In this document: positions 1-8,611 of the stretch, in pieces
Position numbering within the stretch: the first letter of the stretch is position 1
How the letters are laid out: every line of letters begins with the position of its first letter
From: Acidobacteriota bacterium
Lineage (GTDB): Bacteria > Acidobacteriota > Vicinamibacteria > Vicinamibacterales > CAVVIG01
Reading direction: 5' to 3'
Length of the DNA stretch: 64,000 nt
Assembly (NCBI GenBank): GCA_003222395.1
Contig: QHWB01000074.1
Location: 1 to 64,000, forward strand
The notes under the pieces: model-generated
Database searches by the model: none
What the model was told of the DNA's origin: nothing
Seen by the model: the letters and a program-made list of their open reading frames with translations, nothing else
Translations under genes and position numbers: made by a program

Positions 1-308
1 CGTCCCGAGTACAAACTCGAAGGCACGCCGCTCGCCATCCGAGGCACGCTGTACACGACGGCCGGCACGCGGCGATCGGTGATCGCGCTCGACGGGAAGA
101 CCGGCGAGTTGATGTGGACGCACAGTTATCGCGAAGGCAACCGCGCCGCGATCGCGCCGCGGCAGCTCAGAGCGGATCGCCGATGACCTACAAAGGTCCG
201 GACGGCCGCCAGTACATCGTCGTCGCCGTCAGCGGCGGCAACTACTCGGGCGAGTACATCTCGTTCGCGTTGCCGTCAACCGGCGATCGACCAACGGCGG
301 GAAAGTAA
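1..308 (+). pseudogene. PQQ-dependent dehydrogenase remnant with internal deletion and frame change
   Basis: Bases 1-183 read through the window edge as an N-proximal part of a quinoprotein (PQQ beta-propeller) dehydrogenase: TTAGTRRSVIALDGKTGEL, then a WTHSYREGN...APRQL stretch, which in this family is followed by several hundred more residues. Instead this frame ends at TGA 184-186. From about 165 another frame gives the family's C-terminus (SGSPMTYKGPDGRQYIVVAV, then SGGNYSGEYISFALP) ending at TAA 306-308. The N-proximal and C-terminal ends are therefore joined directly near 165-180 and most of the propeller is missing. Seen: both family segments and the frame change. Inferred: internal deletion, or misassembly between propeller blades. 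Not expected to make a working enzyme. Confidence 0.75.
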
Positions 309-384
309 CGCTCGGCTGAAAGCCTCGCTACATAAAGCCTTGCGCTACATATGCTCATGGTAGGGCGAGCCTTTCAGGCGAGCC
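309..384. repeat. Two copies of the GCGAGCCTTTCAGG palindromic repeat, opposite orientations
   Basis: Right after the remnant's stop codon lies an inverted copy (CGCTCGGCTGAAAGCCTCGC), and at 361-384 a forward copy built on GGCGAGCCTTTCAGGCGAGC. The same family recurs at 8960-9048, 27277-27338 and 28700-28745. From here to the next gene (about 220 bases) I see no supportable gene, only an unrecognised reading frame from 461. Confidence 0.7.
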
Positions 385-605
385 TGGATCCCGATCGCCT
401 CCCATTCGGTCCTGACCGGGTGGGAGGCTTTCCGACAATGAGAACTCACAATCGTTTACCGTGACGGGGTCTGGGCGCATCGATGTGGATCCGGCGCGCA
501 TCTACGGCATCATCGCGGGCATCGTGCCGAAGCAGCAGGAACTGAAGAAACCGGCAATGGTCGTTGATCGTTGGTCCGGACAGCCGTCAGAGAAGGAGGC
601 AGGCG

Positions 606-1043
606 ATGGCGACAACGGGAACCGTCTCGGTCGAAGATCAGCAGAGACTCATCATCGAGCAATTGGCCGCCTGGTCGGCTCATGACATCGATCGGCTGCT
701 GCGGCTGTTTGCTGCCGATTTCGTCTACGAAGATGTGACGATGGGAGCGGTGAACCGCACCACGGCGGAACTGCGCGCGTTCGGAGAAGGATTCCTGTCC
801 GGTTTTCCCGACGTGACCTTCGAAGTGCGATCCAGCTTCGCCAACGGCGCGAACGGCGGCGCCGAGTGGGTCATGCGAGGCACGCATGCGGGCGATCTGC
901 CGGGGATGCCAGCCACCGGCAAGCGCGTGGAGGTACGCGGCGCGTCTGTTTTTGAATTCGCCGGCGACAAGATTCGACGCGTCTCGGACTACTGGGATAT
1001 GGCGACGTTCCTCAAGCAGCTGGGCTTCATGCCGTCAGCGTGA
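606..1043 (+). CDS. SnoaL-like polyketide-cyclase-family protein
   Basis: A 145-residue one-domain protein of the SnoaL-like / NTF2-like fold. It opens with a helical EQLAAWSAHDIDRLLRLFA segment, followed by the alternating strands and helices typical of the fold (DFVYEDVT, FLSGFPDVTFEV, WVMRGTHAGDLPGMPATGK, ISVFEFAGDKI-like strand, DYWDMATFLKQLG). The GDLPGMPATGKxV and DYWD signatures are typical of the ester cyclase branch. The ATG at 606 is chosen because AGGAGG at 594-599 gives an excellent ribosome site; a start at 564 would lack one. It stands alone and ends against the convergent NHL gene. Substrate cannot be told from sequence; many relatives are uncharacterised. Confidence 0.85.
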   Translation: MATTGTVSVEDQQRLIIEQLAAWSAHDIDRLLRLFAADFVYEDVTMGAVNRTTAELRAFGEGFLSGFPDVTFEVRSSFANGANGGAEWVMRGTHAGDLPGMPATGKRVEVRGASVFEFAGDKIRRVSDYWDMATFLKQLGFMPSA

Positions 1044-1045
1044 CG

Positions 1046-2059
1046 TCAGCGAACGACCCGGATGCGATGCGCCTCGCTGTCCGACACGTACAACGTGCCG
1101 TTCGAGTAGAGCACGCCATGCGGGCGTGACAGGCGGCACGCGAGCGGATCGGATTCCGGACCGTCTCCGCGCTGGCCCGTGCCCAACACGGTCGTGATCG
1201 TTCCCGTCTTCAGATCGATGCGGCGGACGACATGATTCTCGGTATCGGCGGCGTAGAGGCTTCCGTCGCTCGCGTACGTCAGACCCTTCGGCCCTCCGAG
1301 CTTCGCGCGGACGGCCGGTCCGCCGTCGCCGCTGTAGCCCTGCTCGCCGGTGCCGGCGATGTGGTGCAGCGTCTTCGTCGCGCGATCGATTCGGTAGATC
1401 GCGTTGCCTTCGCGCAGCGCGAGAAACAGATCGCCGTTCGGCGCGAAGGCGATCGTCCGCGGTCCGTTGAGCGGCGTGCCGGCGAGCGGCGCGCCGTCCG
1501 GCGTCGGCTTCGCTTCGCCTGTTCCCGCATGGGTTGTGATCGTGCCGGTCTCCAGATCCAGCCGTCGAATGCGATGGTTGCCGATGTCGCAGATCAGCAG
1601 GCTGCCATCGCGATCGATCGCGACGCTGTGCGGCTGACGGAGTTGCGCCTTCGCGCCGGGACCGCCGTCGCCCGCGAAGCCGGCCACGCCTGTGCCGGCG
1701 ACCGTCGAAATGATGCCGCTCGCGTGGTCGATCTTGCGGATGACGTGATTGTCGCGCTCCGCGACGTAGATGTTGCCGGCCGGGTCGAACTGAATCTCGT
1801 GCGGCATGTTGAGCGCCGCGTCGACGGCCGGCCCGCCGTCGCCGCGATACCCGCGCTCGCCGCTGCCGGCGATCGTCGTCAGCTTCTTCGTCTTCAGGTC
1901 GAGGCGCCGGATCCGCTGGTTGTCGAGATCGCAGAAATACAGCGCGCCGTCGGGACCGATGGCCATGCCGTACGGGTTGTTGACCTGGAGATCCGAGTAC
2001 CCGCGCGTGCCGGTGCCGATGAGCGTCGAGACGAGCGCCGCCAGCAGGAAGCGGATCAT
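1046..2059 (-). CDS. Secreted NHL-repeat beta-propeller protein
   Basis: 337 residues with a short hydrophobic N-terminus (MIRFLLAALVSTLIGTG) that may act as an export signal. The rest is NHL-type propeller repeats with the recurring cores GYRGDGGPA, GFAGDGGPG and GYSGDGGPA (TIAGSGERG, TVAGTGVAG, HIAGTGEQG) alternating with NHVIRKID / NHRIRRLD / NHVVRRID. About six blades are visible. Its ATG overlaps the stop of the upstream PD40-amidohydrolase gene (ATGA), so the two are translationally coupled and probably act in the same secreted or periplasmic process. No catalytic residue is evident; a binding or scaffold role is inferred. Confidence 0.85.
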   Translation of the reverse strand: MIRFLLAALVSTLIGTGTRGYSDLQVNNPYGMAIGPDGALYFCDLDNQRIRRLDLKTKKLTTIAGSGERGYRGDGGPAVDAALNMPHEIQFDPAGNIYVAERDNHVIRKIDHASGIISTVAGTGVAGFAGDGGPGAKAQLRQPHSVAIDRDGSLLICDIGNHRIRRLDLETGTITTHAGTGEAKPTPDGAPLAGTPLNGPRTIAFAPNGDLFLALREGNAIYRIDRATKTLHHIAGTGEQGYSGDGGPAVRAKLGGPKGLTYASDGSLYAADTENHVVRRIDLKTGTITTVLGTGQRGDGPESDPLACRLSRPHGVLYSNGTLYVSDSEAHRIRVVR

Positions 2060-5000
2060 CGCGCCTGGCTGCTCGTCGTCTTCGCCGCGGCGGTGCCGCG
2101 CAGAAGCTGGTCGAGCTCGTACACGCGCCCGTTCACGATCACCCGCTTCACCTTGTGCAGGTTCGCGACGTCAGCCAGCGGATCGCCGTCGATCATGATG
2201 AGGTCCGCGAGCTTGCCGGCCTCGATCGTGCCCGCGTCGAGATTCAGCGCCTTCGCCGGATTCACCGTCGCTGCCTTGAGCGCGTCGTAGGTCGACATTC
2301 CCGCCATCCCGTACGACATCAGCTCGCCGTGGAGGTTGATCGCGTTCGGGGTATCGGTGCCGGCAACGATGAGGGCGCCGGCGCGCATCGCGTCGAGAAC
2401 CATCTTGCCGCTGCCGGCGGTCGGATCGACCTGAGCGGCGAATGCGTTCACCTGTCGCGAGGCGAGCTGCTCCTGAATCCACTGCGGATACAGCTTGAAG
2501 CGTGGATCGTTCAGCAGCTCCGGCTCGCGCTCGAGGAGGCGGCGTGTGCCAGCCGGTGAGATCATCGGACAGAAAGTGCGGCCGCTCTTCCCGAACAGTT
2601 GAATGACGTCTTCGTACGACCGCTGCAGCGTCGCGATCTTCGGCGAGTAACCGCGGCGGCTGGTCGCGCCTGTGTGCTCCGTATTGTCGACGCCGACGAA
2701 CGCCGCCGGATAGATCTCGTGCGTCGCGACCGGGATGCCGATGCTGTGGGCGAACTCGGTCATCCGCTTCTGCTGCAGATCGGGCAGGCGTACGTAGCTC
2801 TTGAGGAGGTCGTACTGCAGCGCTTTCGCGCGCTGGAGCTCCATCTCCAGCTGACCGACAGTCGACACCGCGATGCCCATCTTGTAGTACACGCGTCCCC
2901 ACTCCGTGAGATAACCAGTGCCGTAGACGCGCGGCCCCGGCCGGACGCCCGCTTCGCCCGCCTCGCGATCCTCGACGTACTCGTACGGAGTGTTGCCCGG
3001 GCTGCGCACCGTCGTGATGCCGAACGCGAGCCAGGCGCGACCCTGCGATTCGCCGTAGTCCTTCTGCAGATGCGAGTGGAACTCGACGAGCCCCGGCATC
3101 ACCGACAGAGTCGACGCATCGATCACCTGGCCGCCGGCGTGATTCGCGTCCGCATGCGGAACGACCGAGGCGATCTTGTTTCCTTCGATCGTGATGTCGA
3201 CGTTCGTCCGAACCTCGGCGCTTTTCATGTCGACGAGCCGGCCCGCATGAACGACAACATGGGTCGCCGGAACATCCGGCGTGTACTTCAAATCGAGCGG
3301 CACCGTGCGCGTTTCGCCCGACTCGATGTCGATGATCCGCAGCTTGTCGAGCGATTGATACAGGATGTGTCGCGAATCGCCCGCCCAGCTCGGCGCGTGC
3401 GCGCTCTCGCTCGTGATGTGGCGCGGCGGACCGAGCGGCTCGCCCGACACGGCGACCGGCCAGACGGCGAGAACGCCTTCGTAGATTGCCGCCATCTTCG
3501 TCCCGTCCGGCGACCACACCGGTCCGCACCCTCCGCGCGAGTCGATCGAGAGTGTTGGGATCGGGGCGTACCACTTGTCCTGCGACCCGGGCGGCGCGGG
3601 CCTTTCAGGCCCGCGATCGGCGTCGGCCCCGCGATCGCGCCCCTCAAAGGGCCGCGCCACATCTAAGAGCCGCGCTACGTCGATGGTCAACACCTGATTC
3701 GTGCCTTCGCGGAATCTCCGCGTGAACGGTGCCACTTCGGCGAGCGCGATCCGCTTTCCGTCGGGCGACCACGTCGGTGTGCCCGGCTGCGCGAGCGTGT
3801 CGTGCACCTTCGTCACAGCGCCGCTCGCGACATCGAGCACCGACATGTTCGCGACGCGCCACATGCCGTTCACGTCGAAGAACGCGATGCGCTTCCCGTC
3901 GGGCGACCACGTGGCCCCCTGCGGCTGCGTGGTCAGATGCGTCACCTGTCGGCTCCGCCCCGTTTTCATGTCGCGGATCCAGAGCTGCAGATGCTCGCTC
4001 TCCTTGTCGGACGAATAGACCAGCTGCGATCCGTCGGGCGACCACGCGGGATCGGTGTCCAGCGCCGCGTCCTTCGTGACGTCGACGGGCTTGCCGCCGA
4101 CCGGCATCACGTAGATGTCGCCGACAGCGGCAAAGGCGATCTGTCTGCCGTCGGGCGAGATCACCGGCCGCACGATGCCGAGCGCCGGCTTCGGAGTTGT
4201 CGAGGTGAAGTCGCGCTTCCTGCGGACGTACGTTCCCGCCACGCGCGTCACCTGCATCGTCGCCGAGAACTCGATCGTCTGCGCGGCGCCGCCGCCGATC
4301 GAACGCTTGCGAATCTTGCCGTCGGAGACGTAGTAGAACTCGCTGGCTGACGACCCGGGAATGAATGACGGCCTGAACGCAAAGGCGTTCTCGGCGCCGG
4401 TCAGCGGATTGCCATCGACTTCGAGCCGGCTCTCGCGCGGCAGCGCGGCGTTGTACACGATCTGGCCGGCGGGACCCCACGACGGCGAATCGACACGACC
4501 TCGCGACGTCGAAACTTTCCGCTCCGCACCGGTCGCGACGTTCACCGCCCACACCGACGCGCCGTCCTCGCGGGTCGACGCGAACGCGATCTCCTTGTCG
4601 TCCGGCGACCAGCTCGGCATGTAGTCGTCCGCCGGATTCTTCGTCAGCTGCCGCAGCTCACCGCTGCGGACGTCGAGGATCCAGATGTTGTAGTCGCTCC
4701 CCAGCGCGTCGCCGCGGTCCGACGAGAACGCGATCCGCGTCCCGTCGTGCGACCAGATCGGCTCGCGATCGTCGTACGGTCCCCACGTCAGCTTCCGCTG
4801 ATTCGACCCGTCCGGCGCCACGGACCAGATGTCGTATCCGCCGTCTCGATACGCAAAGAACGTGATCGTTCTGCCGTCGGGCGACCACGTCGGCTGCCGC
4901 GCGTCGTTGAAGAGGTCTGTGATCCGCTTCGCTGCGCCGCCACTCGACGGCAGCGTCCAGATGCTTCCCTGCATGTCGATGGCGAGCATCCGGCCGTCAG

Positions 5001-5127
5001 GCGAGACGGCGACCGACATCGAGGTTCCTTCATGCACCGTCACGTCGATGAACGGAGAAGAGGCCGGCGCGGCGCCGAGCGCAGCCACCAGAGCGAGACT
5101 CGCAGCGAGAACGACCGCCCGCGACAT
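2056..5127 (-). CDS. PD40 beta-propeller / amidohydrolase fusion, exported
   Basis: 1023 residues. Signal peptide MSRAVVLAASLALVAALGAA, then a TolB/PD40-type propeller with many blades of the form (I/S)PDGRxIAF and WSPDGxxI (residues about 30-620), then a metal-dependent amidohydrolase domain (about 625-1005): VMPGLVEFHSHLQKDYGESQ carries the HxH metal pair, VATHEIYP a further His, VAGTDTPNAINLHGEL the metal Asp region, and a C-terminal ADLIMIDGDPL strand. A start with GGAGGATCC upstream fits. An in-frame palindromic element adds ARPFEGRDRG...PERPAP at about residues 488-511, in a linker between blades. An ATTCTATA box (TATAGAAT on this strand) at 5145-5152 could be the -10. Coupled to the NHL gene downstream. 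Function inferred: imidazolonepropionase/dipeptidase-like hydrolase of unknown substrate. Confidence 0.9.
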   Translation of the reverse strand: MSRAVVLAASLALVAALGAAPASSPFIDVTVHEGTSMSVAVSPDGRMLAIDMQGSIWTLPSSGGAAKRITDLFNDARQPTWSPDGRTITFFAYRDGGYDIWSVAPDGSNQRKLTWGPYDDREPIWSHDGTRIAFSSDRGDALGSDYNIWILDVRSGELRQLTKNPADDYMPSWSPDDKEIAFASTREDGASVWAVNVATGAERKVSTSRGRVDSPSWGPAGQIVYNAALPRESRLEVDGNPLTGAENAFAFRPSFIPGSSASEFYYVSDGKIRKRSIGGGAAQTIEFSATMQVTRVAGTYVRRKRDFTSTTPKPALGIVRPVISPDGRQIAFAAVGDIYVMPVGGKPVDVTKDAALDTDPAWSPDGSQLVYSSDKESEHLQLWIRDMKTGRSRQVTHLTTQPQGATWSPDGKRIAFFDVNGMWRVANMSVLDVASGAVTKVHDTLAQPGTPTWSPDGKRIALAEVAPFTRRFREGTNQVLTIDVARLLDVARPFEGRDRGADADRGPERPAPPGSQDKWYAPIPTLSIDSRGGCGPVWSPDGTKMAAIYEGVLAVWPVAVSGEPLGPPRHITSESAHAPSWAGDSRHILYQSLDKLRIIDIESGETRTVPLDLKYTPDVPATHVVVHAGRLVDMKSAEVRTNVDITIEGNKIASVVPHADANHAGGQVIDASTLSVMPGLVEFHSHLQKDYGESQGRAWLAFGITTVRSPGNTPYEYVEDREAGEAGVRPGPRVYGTGYLTEWGRVYYKMGIAVSTVGQLEMELQRAKALQYDLLKSYVRLPDLQQKRMTEFAHSIGIPVATHEIYPAAFVGVDNTEHTGATSRRGYSPKIATLQRSYEDVIQLFGKSGRTFCPMISPAGTRRLLEREPELLNDPRFKLYPQWIQEQLASRQVNAFAAQVDPTAGSGKMVLDAMRAGALIVAGTDTPNAINLHGELMSYGMAGMSTYDALKAATVNPAKALNLDAGTIEAGKLADLIMIDGDPLADVANLHKVKRVIVNGRVYELDQLLRGTAAAKTTSSQAR
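3594..3664 (-). repeat. Protein-coding palindromic element, copy 1 (inside the PD40-amidohydrolase)
   Basis: On the coding strand the element runs GTGGCGCGGCCCTTTGAGGG, CGCGATCGCGG, an extra GCCGACGCCGATCGCGG, then GCCTGAAAGGCCCGCGCC. It is composed of two hairpins, GCGGGCC/GGCCCGC and GCGCGGCCC/GGG(G)CGCGC, around CGATCG. It is a multiple-of-three insertion that keeps the frame and encodes ARPFEGRDRG-ADADRG-PERPAP. Copy 2 in the helicase gene lacks the internal 18-base repeat but uses the same frame. Confidence 0.85.
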
Positions 5128-5220
5128 AGGATCCTCCGGTCGGCATTCTATACCGCCGATTTCAGAAGGGCTGATTGTAGGAGGTTCGCTTCAGCGCCGT
5201 GATCAGGCTGCTGACGTCGA

Positions 5221-5262
5221 GGTCAGAGGCCGGCATCACGCCAACCTCTGACCCCGACCTCT
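5221..5262. repeat. GGTCAGAGG inverted repeat between convergently spaced genes
   Basis: GGTCAGAGG (5221-5229) and CCTCTGACC (5245-5253) form a 9-bp stem with a 15-base loop, followed by another partial copy (CGACCTCTGACT). It lies just past the stop of the leftward receptor gene, so it could help end its transcript, but there is no T-tract, and the repeated GTCAGAGGT words look like an interspersed repeat. Confidence 0.5.
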
Positions 5263-5264
5263 GA

Positions 5265-8200
5265 CTAGAACCCGATTCGAAACGCGAACTGCGCTTGCCG
5301 CGGGACGTACGCGTTGCCGGTGTTCTGCTGCGGCTGGCCGAACACCGCGGTCGTCGCCGCGGCTGTCGCGCTGAGCGACGTGTTGTAGCTGCCGTAGTTA
5401 TGGTGGTTGAAGAGATTGTAGACCTCGCCGATGAGCGAGATCTTCGTGCTGCCGACGATCTTGAAGTCCTTCGTCAGCCGCAGATCCACTTTGTGCAGCG
5501 GCAGCCCTTCGAGCGCGTTGCGCGGGATCACGGTGCCCGACGCAATCGTGGCCGGACCGTTGAAGCGCGACGCGATGTCGATGACGTCGCCATTGGCGAG
5601 CGTCGCCGTGGCGGGGATGGTAATCGTATTGGTCGCCGATCCATTCGCGGCGAGGTTCAGGCGGTTCGTTCCCGGTTTTCCGTACACCGCGGCGGCGATG
5701 CTCGCGGCGAACCGATTGCCGGATCCGTAGAAGTACGACACGCTCGCCGACACGCCGAACGGCAGCCGATAGAGCGTCCACAACCGCGCCGTATTCCGCT
5801 GGAAGTCGGTGGACGTCGCGTATTCGCCGTCGAGGTAGTCGAACTGGTTGTTCTGGCCCGGCGCCGTGTACCCGATGTTGCCGTCGTCGCGCATCGAGAA
5901 CATCAGCGCGTAGGTGACCCCCGCCTGGAAGTTGTTCTTGAACCGGCGATTCAGCGCCATCGACAACAGCGTCTGATCGCGGTGGCCCGTGCTGACGAAG
6001 TACGCGATCTGCGTGTACGCCGGGTTCGGACGATTCGGCACGCCGTTCACCGCGGCGGGATTGACGTTGTAGCCGGTCGCCGGGTTGAAAAAGAGGTTTG
6101 GATCGATCGTGCGAGTGTCGTGGTACTCGTTGAAATGCGTCAGGTCGGCTTCGAAGCCGGTCACCTGATTGAGCTGCTTCTGAAATCCGATGCTGCTCTG
6201 CCACGTGTACGGATTCCGATAGTCGGGGCTGATGATCCGCGGCGACTGCGGCGGCGCCACCGACTTCGCCTGATCGAACGTCGTCACGCCGCAGGATGGA
6301 TTGGTGATGAAGAGCGAGCCGTCGGCGCAGCGGCCGCTCGCCGGCGGCAGGAACGCCGCGGTGACCATCTGACTGTAGATCTGCGGGCTGAACGTCATGT
6401 TCGACACCGGCGTCGTGAAGTACAGACCGCTGCCGCCGCGGATCACCAGGTCGTTCTGCCCTCCCACGTTGTAGGTGAAGCCGGCGCGCGGCGCGACGTT
6501 CCGGTTGTCGCGAATGCCGTCCTTGTAGCCGAAATCGCTCCCGGTCATGCCGGGGTTGCTCGCGGCCGCGACGGCCGCATTGTTGTTGATGAGGATCGTG
6601 TTCGTGACGACGTCGGGTGGCGACGCGACGCCCCAGTCGTCGTCCCAACGTAAGCCGTAGTTGATCGTCAGCTGATTGTTCACGCGCCAGTTGTCGCCGA
6701 GCCAGATCGCCCACGTCGGCCGCGGGATGTTGATGCCCCAGCTGCCGGGATGGAAATTCTGATCGAATTCGCGGACCGTCGAGCTCGGAATGGCCGCGAT
6801 GTTCCACGCCGCGGTGTTGTCCCACGCGCTCGCCGGGAAAATCGCATTGAGGCTGGCTGGATTCGAGTTGAAGATCATCCGGCCGACCTGCTGGATGTAC
6901 CACGTCCCCGTGTTCTTCACGTAGATGACCTCGCCGCCGATTTTCAAGTCGTGGCTCGTGCGATGCCAGTGCAGGTCGTAGCGCGACTCGAAGTTGTTCT
7001 GGTAGAAAAGCTGCGGGTAGTTGTACGGCTTGCCGACAGTGAGGCCGACGAAATCGTACTCGACCGTGCCCTGACCCGGCTCGGGGTTGTTGGTCCACGC
7101 AAAGTTGTTGTAGCCCGCGCGGACTTCCTGCACCTTGTCGTCGCTGACCACCTTGTTCCAGATGCCGACGATGTTGGTCGCGTTCTTCGTCTGCACCGAC
7201 GCGTTGGAGGGATGCCCGCCGGCCCCGAGCACGAACGGGTTGTCCCAATCCCATCGCGATCCGCGGAACGTCAGCCGGTCCTTCGCCGATAGCTGACTGT
7301 CGACGCGCGCCAGCAGGCTCTTCTGGTTGTTCTTGTACGGAATCTCGAACGTCTGACCGGCGAGAATCGACGGCGAGGTGACGAGCGTCCCCGGCTCGCG
7401 CTCGTACTCGTACGACGCGAAGAAATGCAGCTTGTCCTTCACGATCGGTCCGCCGAGCGATCCGCCGATCTGCTGATTCTGGTACGGCAGCACTTTGTTC
7501 GCGACCGGGTCCGGAGCGTTCCATTTGTCGTCGCGGAAGAATCCGTAGAAGCTGCCCGCGGGTTTGTTCGTCCCCGAGCGCGAGATCGCCTGCACCTCGA
7601 TGCCGGTCGAGCGCCCCTGCGTGATGTCGAACATGTTCGTCACGATCTGGAATTCCGCGATCGATTCGCGGCTGAACTTCGGCTGCCCGAAGCCGGAGCC
7701 GGCAACCTTCTGGGTAATCTGCTGTCCGTCGAGATTCAGCTGGAAGTCATCGTCGCGGCTCACACCGGGCGTATTGGTCACGTCGTTCGCCGTGATGCCC
7801 TTCACGAGCTTCGACAACTCCATCCAGTTGCGGCCCTGCAGCGGCAGCTCCTCCATCTGACGCCGGTCGACGTTTCCGCTGACCTGCGACGATGCAGTGT
7901 CGACGAGCGGCGATTCGCCGGCGACGGTCACCGTTTCGTTGACCTGCGCAAGCTTCAACGTGAAGGGGATCGTCGCGTGCTGACCGACGAGGAGCTCGAC
8001 GCGCTCCAGTACCACCGTCGAAAAGCCCGTCAGCTCCGCTTGAATGCGGTACGTGCCTGGCGGCACGGTAGGCAGACGATATTCGCCTTTCTCCGTCGTG
8101 ACCGCGCTGAATTGCTGGCCGGTCGAAATTTCAGAGGCAGTCACGGTGGCGCCCGGCAGGACCGCCCTGGTCTCATCGGCGACCGTACCGATGATCGATG

Positions 8201-8276
8201 CTTCCTGAGCGAAAAGCGACGACGAACCGGTGAGGACGATCCAGACGGCCAGGAGCAGAGCCCGGTGTGGTCGCAC
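5265..8276 (-). CDS. Oar-like TonB-dependent outer-membrane receptor
   Basis: 1003 residues from the GTG start. Signal peptide MRPHRALLLAVW...SSLFAQ, then a carboxypeptidase-regulatory-like Ig fold (about 25-110: IIGTVADETRAVLPGATVTA, GEYRLPTVPPGTYRIQAEL), a plug-like segment (VNETVTVAGESPLVDT, QMEELPLQGRNWMELSKLV) and a long C-terminal beta-barrel ending in aromatic-rich QAQFAFRIGF. The start is set by AAGGAGGG ending 5 bases before the GTG; an upstream ATG at 8330 has no such site. The barrel-plus-CarboxypepD_reg plan is characteristic of the large receptor families of Acidobacteriota, thought to import oligomers. Ligand unknown. Its neighbour, the exported amidohydrolase, may process what it imports (inference). 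Confidence 0.92.
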   Translation of the reverse strand: MRPHRALLLAVWIVLTGSSSLFAQEASIIGTVADETRAVLPGATVTASEISTGQQFSAVTTEKGEYRLPTVPPGTYRIQAELTGFSTVVLERVELLVGQHATIPFTLKLAQVNETVTVAGESPLVDTASSQVSGNVDRRQMEELPLQGRNWMELSKLVKGITANDVTNTPGVSRDDDFQLNLDGQQITQKVAGSGFGQPKFSRESIAEFQIVTNMFDITQGRSTGIEVQAISRSGTNKPAGSFYGFFRDDKWNAPDPVANKVLPYQNQQIGGSLGGPIVKDKLHFFASYEYEREPGTLVTSPSILAGQTFEIPYKNNQKSLLARVDSQLSAKDRLTFRGSRWDWDNPFVLGAGGHPSNASVQTKNATNIVGIWNKVVSDDKVQEVRAGYNNFAWTNNPEPGQGTVEYDFVGLTVGKPYNYPQLFYQNNFESRYDLHWHRTSHDLKIGGEVIYVKNTGTWYIQQVGRMIFNSNPASLNAIFPASAWDNTAAWNIAAIPSSTVREFDQNFHPGSWGINIPRPTWAIWLGDNWRVNNQLTINYGLRWDDDWGVASPPDVVTNTILINNNAAVAAASNPGMTGSDFGYKDGIRDNRNVAPRAGFTYNVGGQNDLVIRGGSGLYFTTPVSNMTFSPQIYSQMVTAAFLPPASGRCADGSLFITNPSCGVTTFDQAKSVAPPQSPRIISPDYRNPYTWQSSIGFQKQLNQVTGFEADLTHFNEYHDTRTIDPNLFFNPATGYNVNPAAVNGVPNRPNPAYTQIAYFVSTGHRDQTLLSMALNRRFKNNFQAGVTYALMFSMRDDGNIGYTAPGQNNQFDYLDGEYATSTDFQRNTARLWTLYRLPFGVSASVSYFYGSGNRFAASIAAAVYGKPGTNRLNLAANGSATNTITIPATATLANGDVIDIASRFNGPATIASGTVIPRNALEGLPLHKVDLRLTKDFKIVGSTKISLIGEVYNLFNHHNYGSYNTSLSATAAATTAVFGQPQQNTGNAYVPRQAQFAFRIGF

Positions 8277-8580
8277 AATGCCCTCCTTGCGTGTATGTGA
8301 AGCAGACGATAGGCGAGACCCCAGGGGCAATCAAGCGACAAAACGGTCCGCGGAAGGCAGACGGCCGCGGACTACGGACAGTTGGATTCAAAACTGGTTG
8401 CTGGTTGCTGGTCTGGCGGCTGCTCGATGGTCGAAGGTGGTTGCTGGAGGCTTGCCCGCTTACTCGGGCTCCGGAACGAGCTCACCAGCGCCCGGTTTCC
8501 AGCGTCCAGCCTCCATCGGGCCAGTGACCAGCAGCTGCATCCTGCGCCCAGCATCCAGCAACCGCAAAGATCAGTAGCCG
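8277..8580. other. Non-coding spacer with short direct and inverted repeats
   Basis: No gene seen between the divergent receptor and PadR genes. It holds an 8-bp inverted repeat GTCCGCGG (8346-8353) / CCGCGGAC (8365-8372), a CTGGTTG tandem (8394-8407), and GGTTGCTGG at 8396-8404 mirrored by CCAGCAACC near 8555-8563. Promoters for both divergent genes must lie here but no clear -35/-10 pair stands out. Confidence 0.5.
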
Positions 8581-8611
8581 TTCTACCCCCGCTGAAGGTA
8601 GAATGCCTACC
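8581..8611 (+). promoter_or_regulatory. Likely PadR operator (overlapping inverted repeats at the padR start)
   Basis: Two nested inverted repeats share one arm: TTCTACC (8581-8587) with GGTAGAA (8597-8603), spacer 9; and GGTAG (8597-8601) with CTACC (8607-8611), spacer 5. They lie directly on the start region of the PadR gene, a typical place for an autorepressor. Binding is inferred. Confidence 0.55.

Noticed and set aside
461-685. Small plus-strand frame with a protein-like stretch (ARIYGIIAGIVPKQQELKKP)
   Set aside because: Composition is better than most shadows, but no ribosome site, no family, and it overlaps the well-supported SnoaL gene. Possibly a relic; not enough to call.
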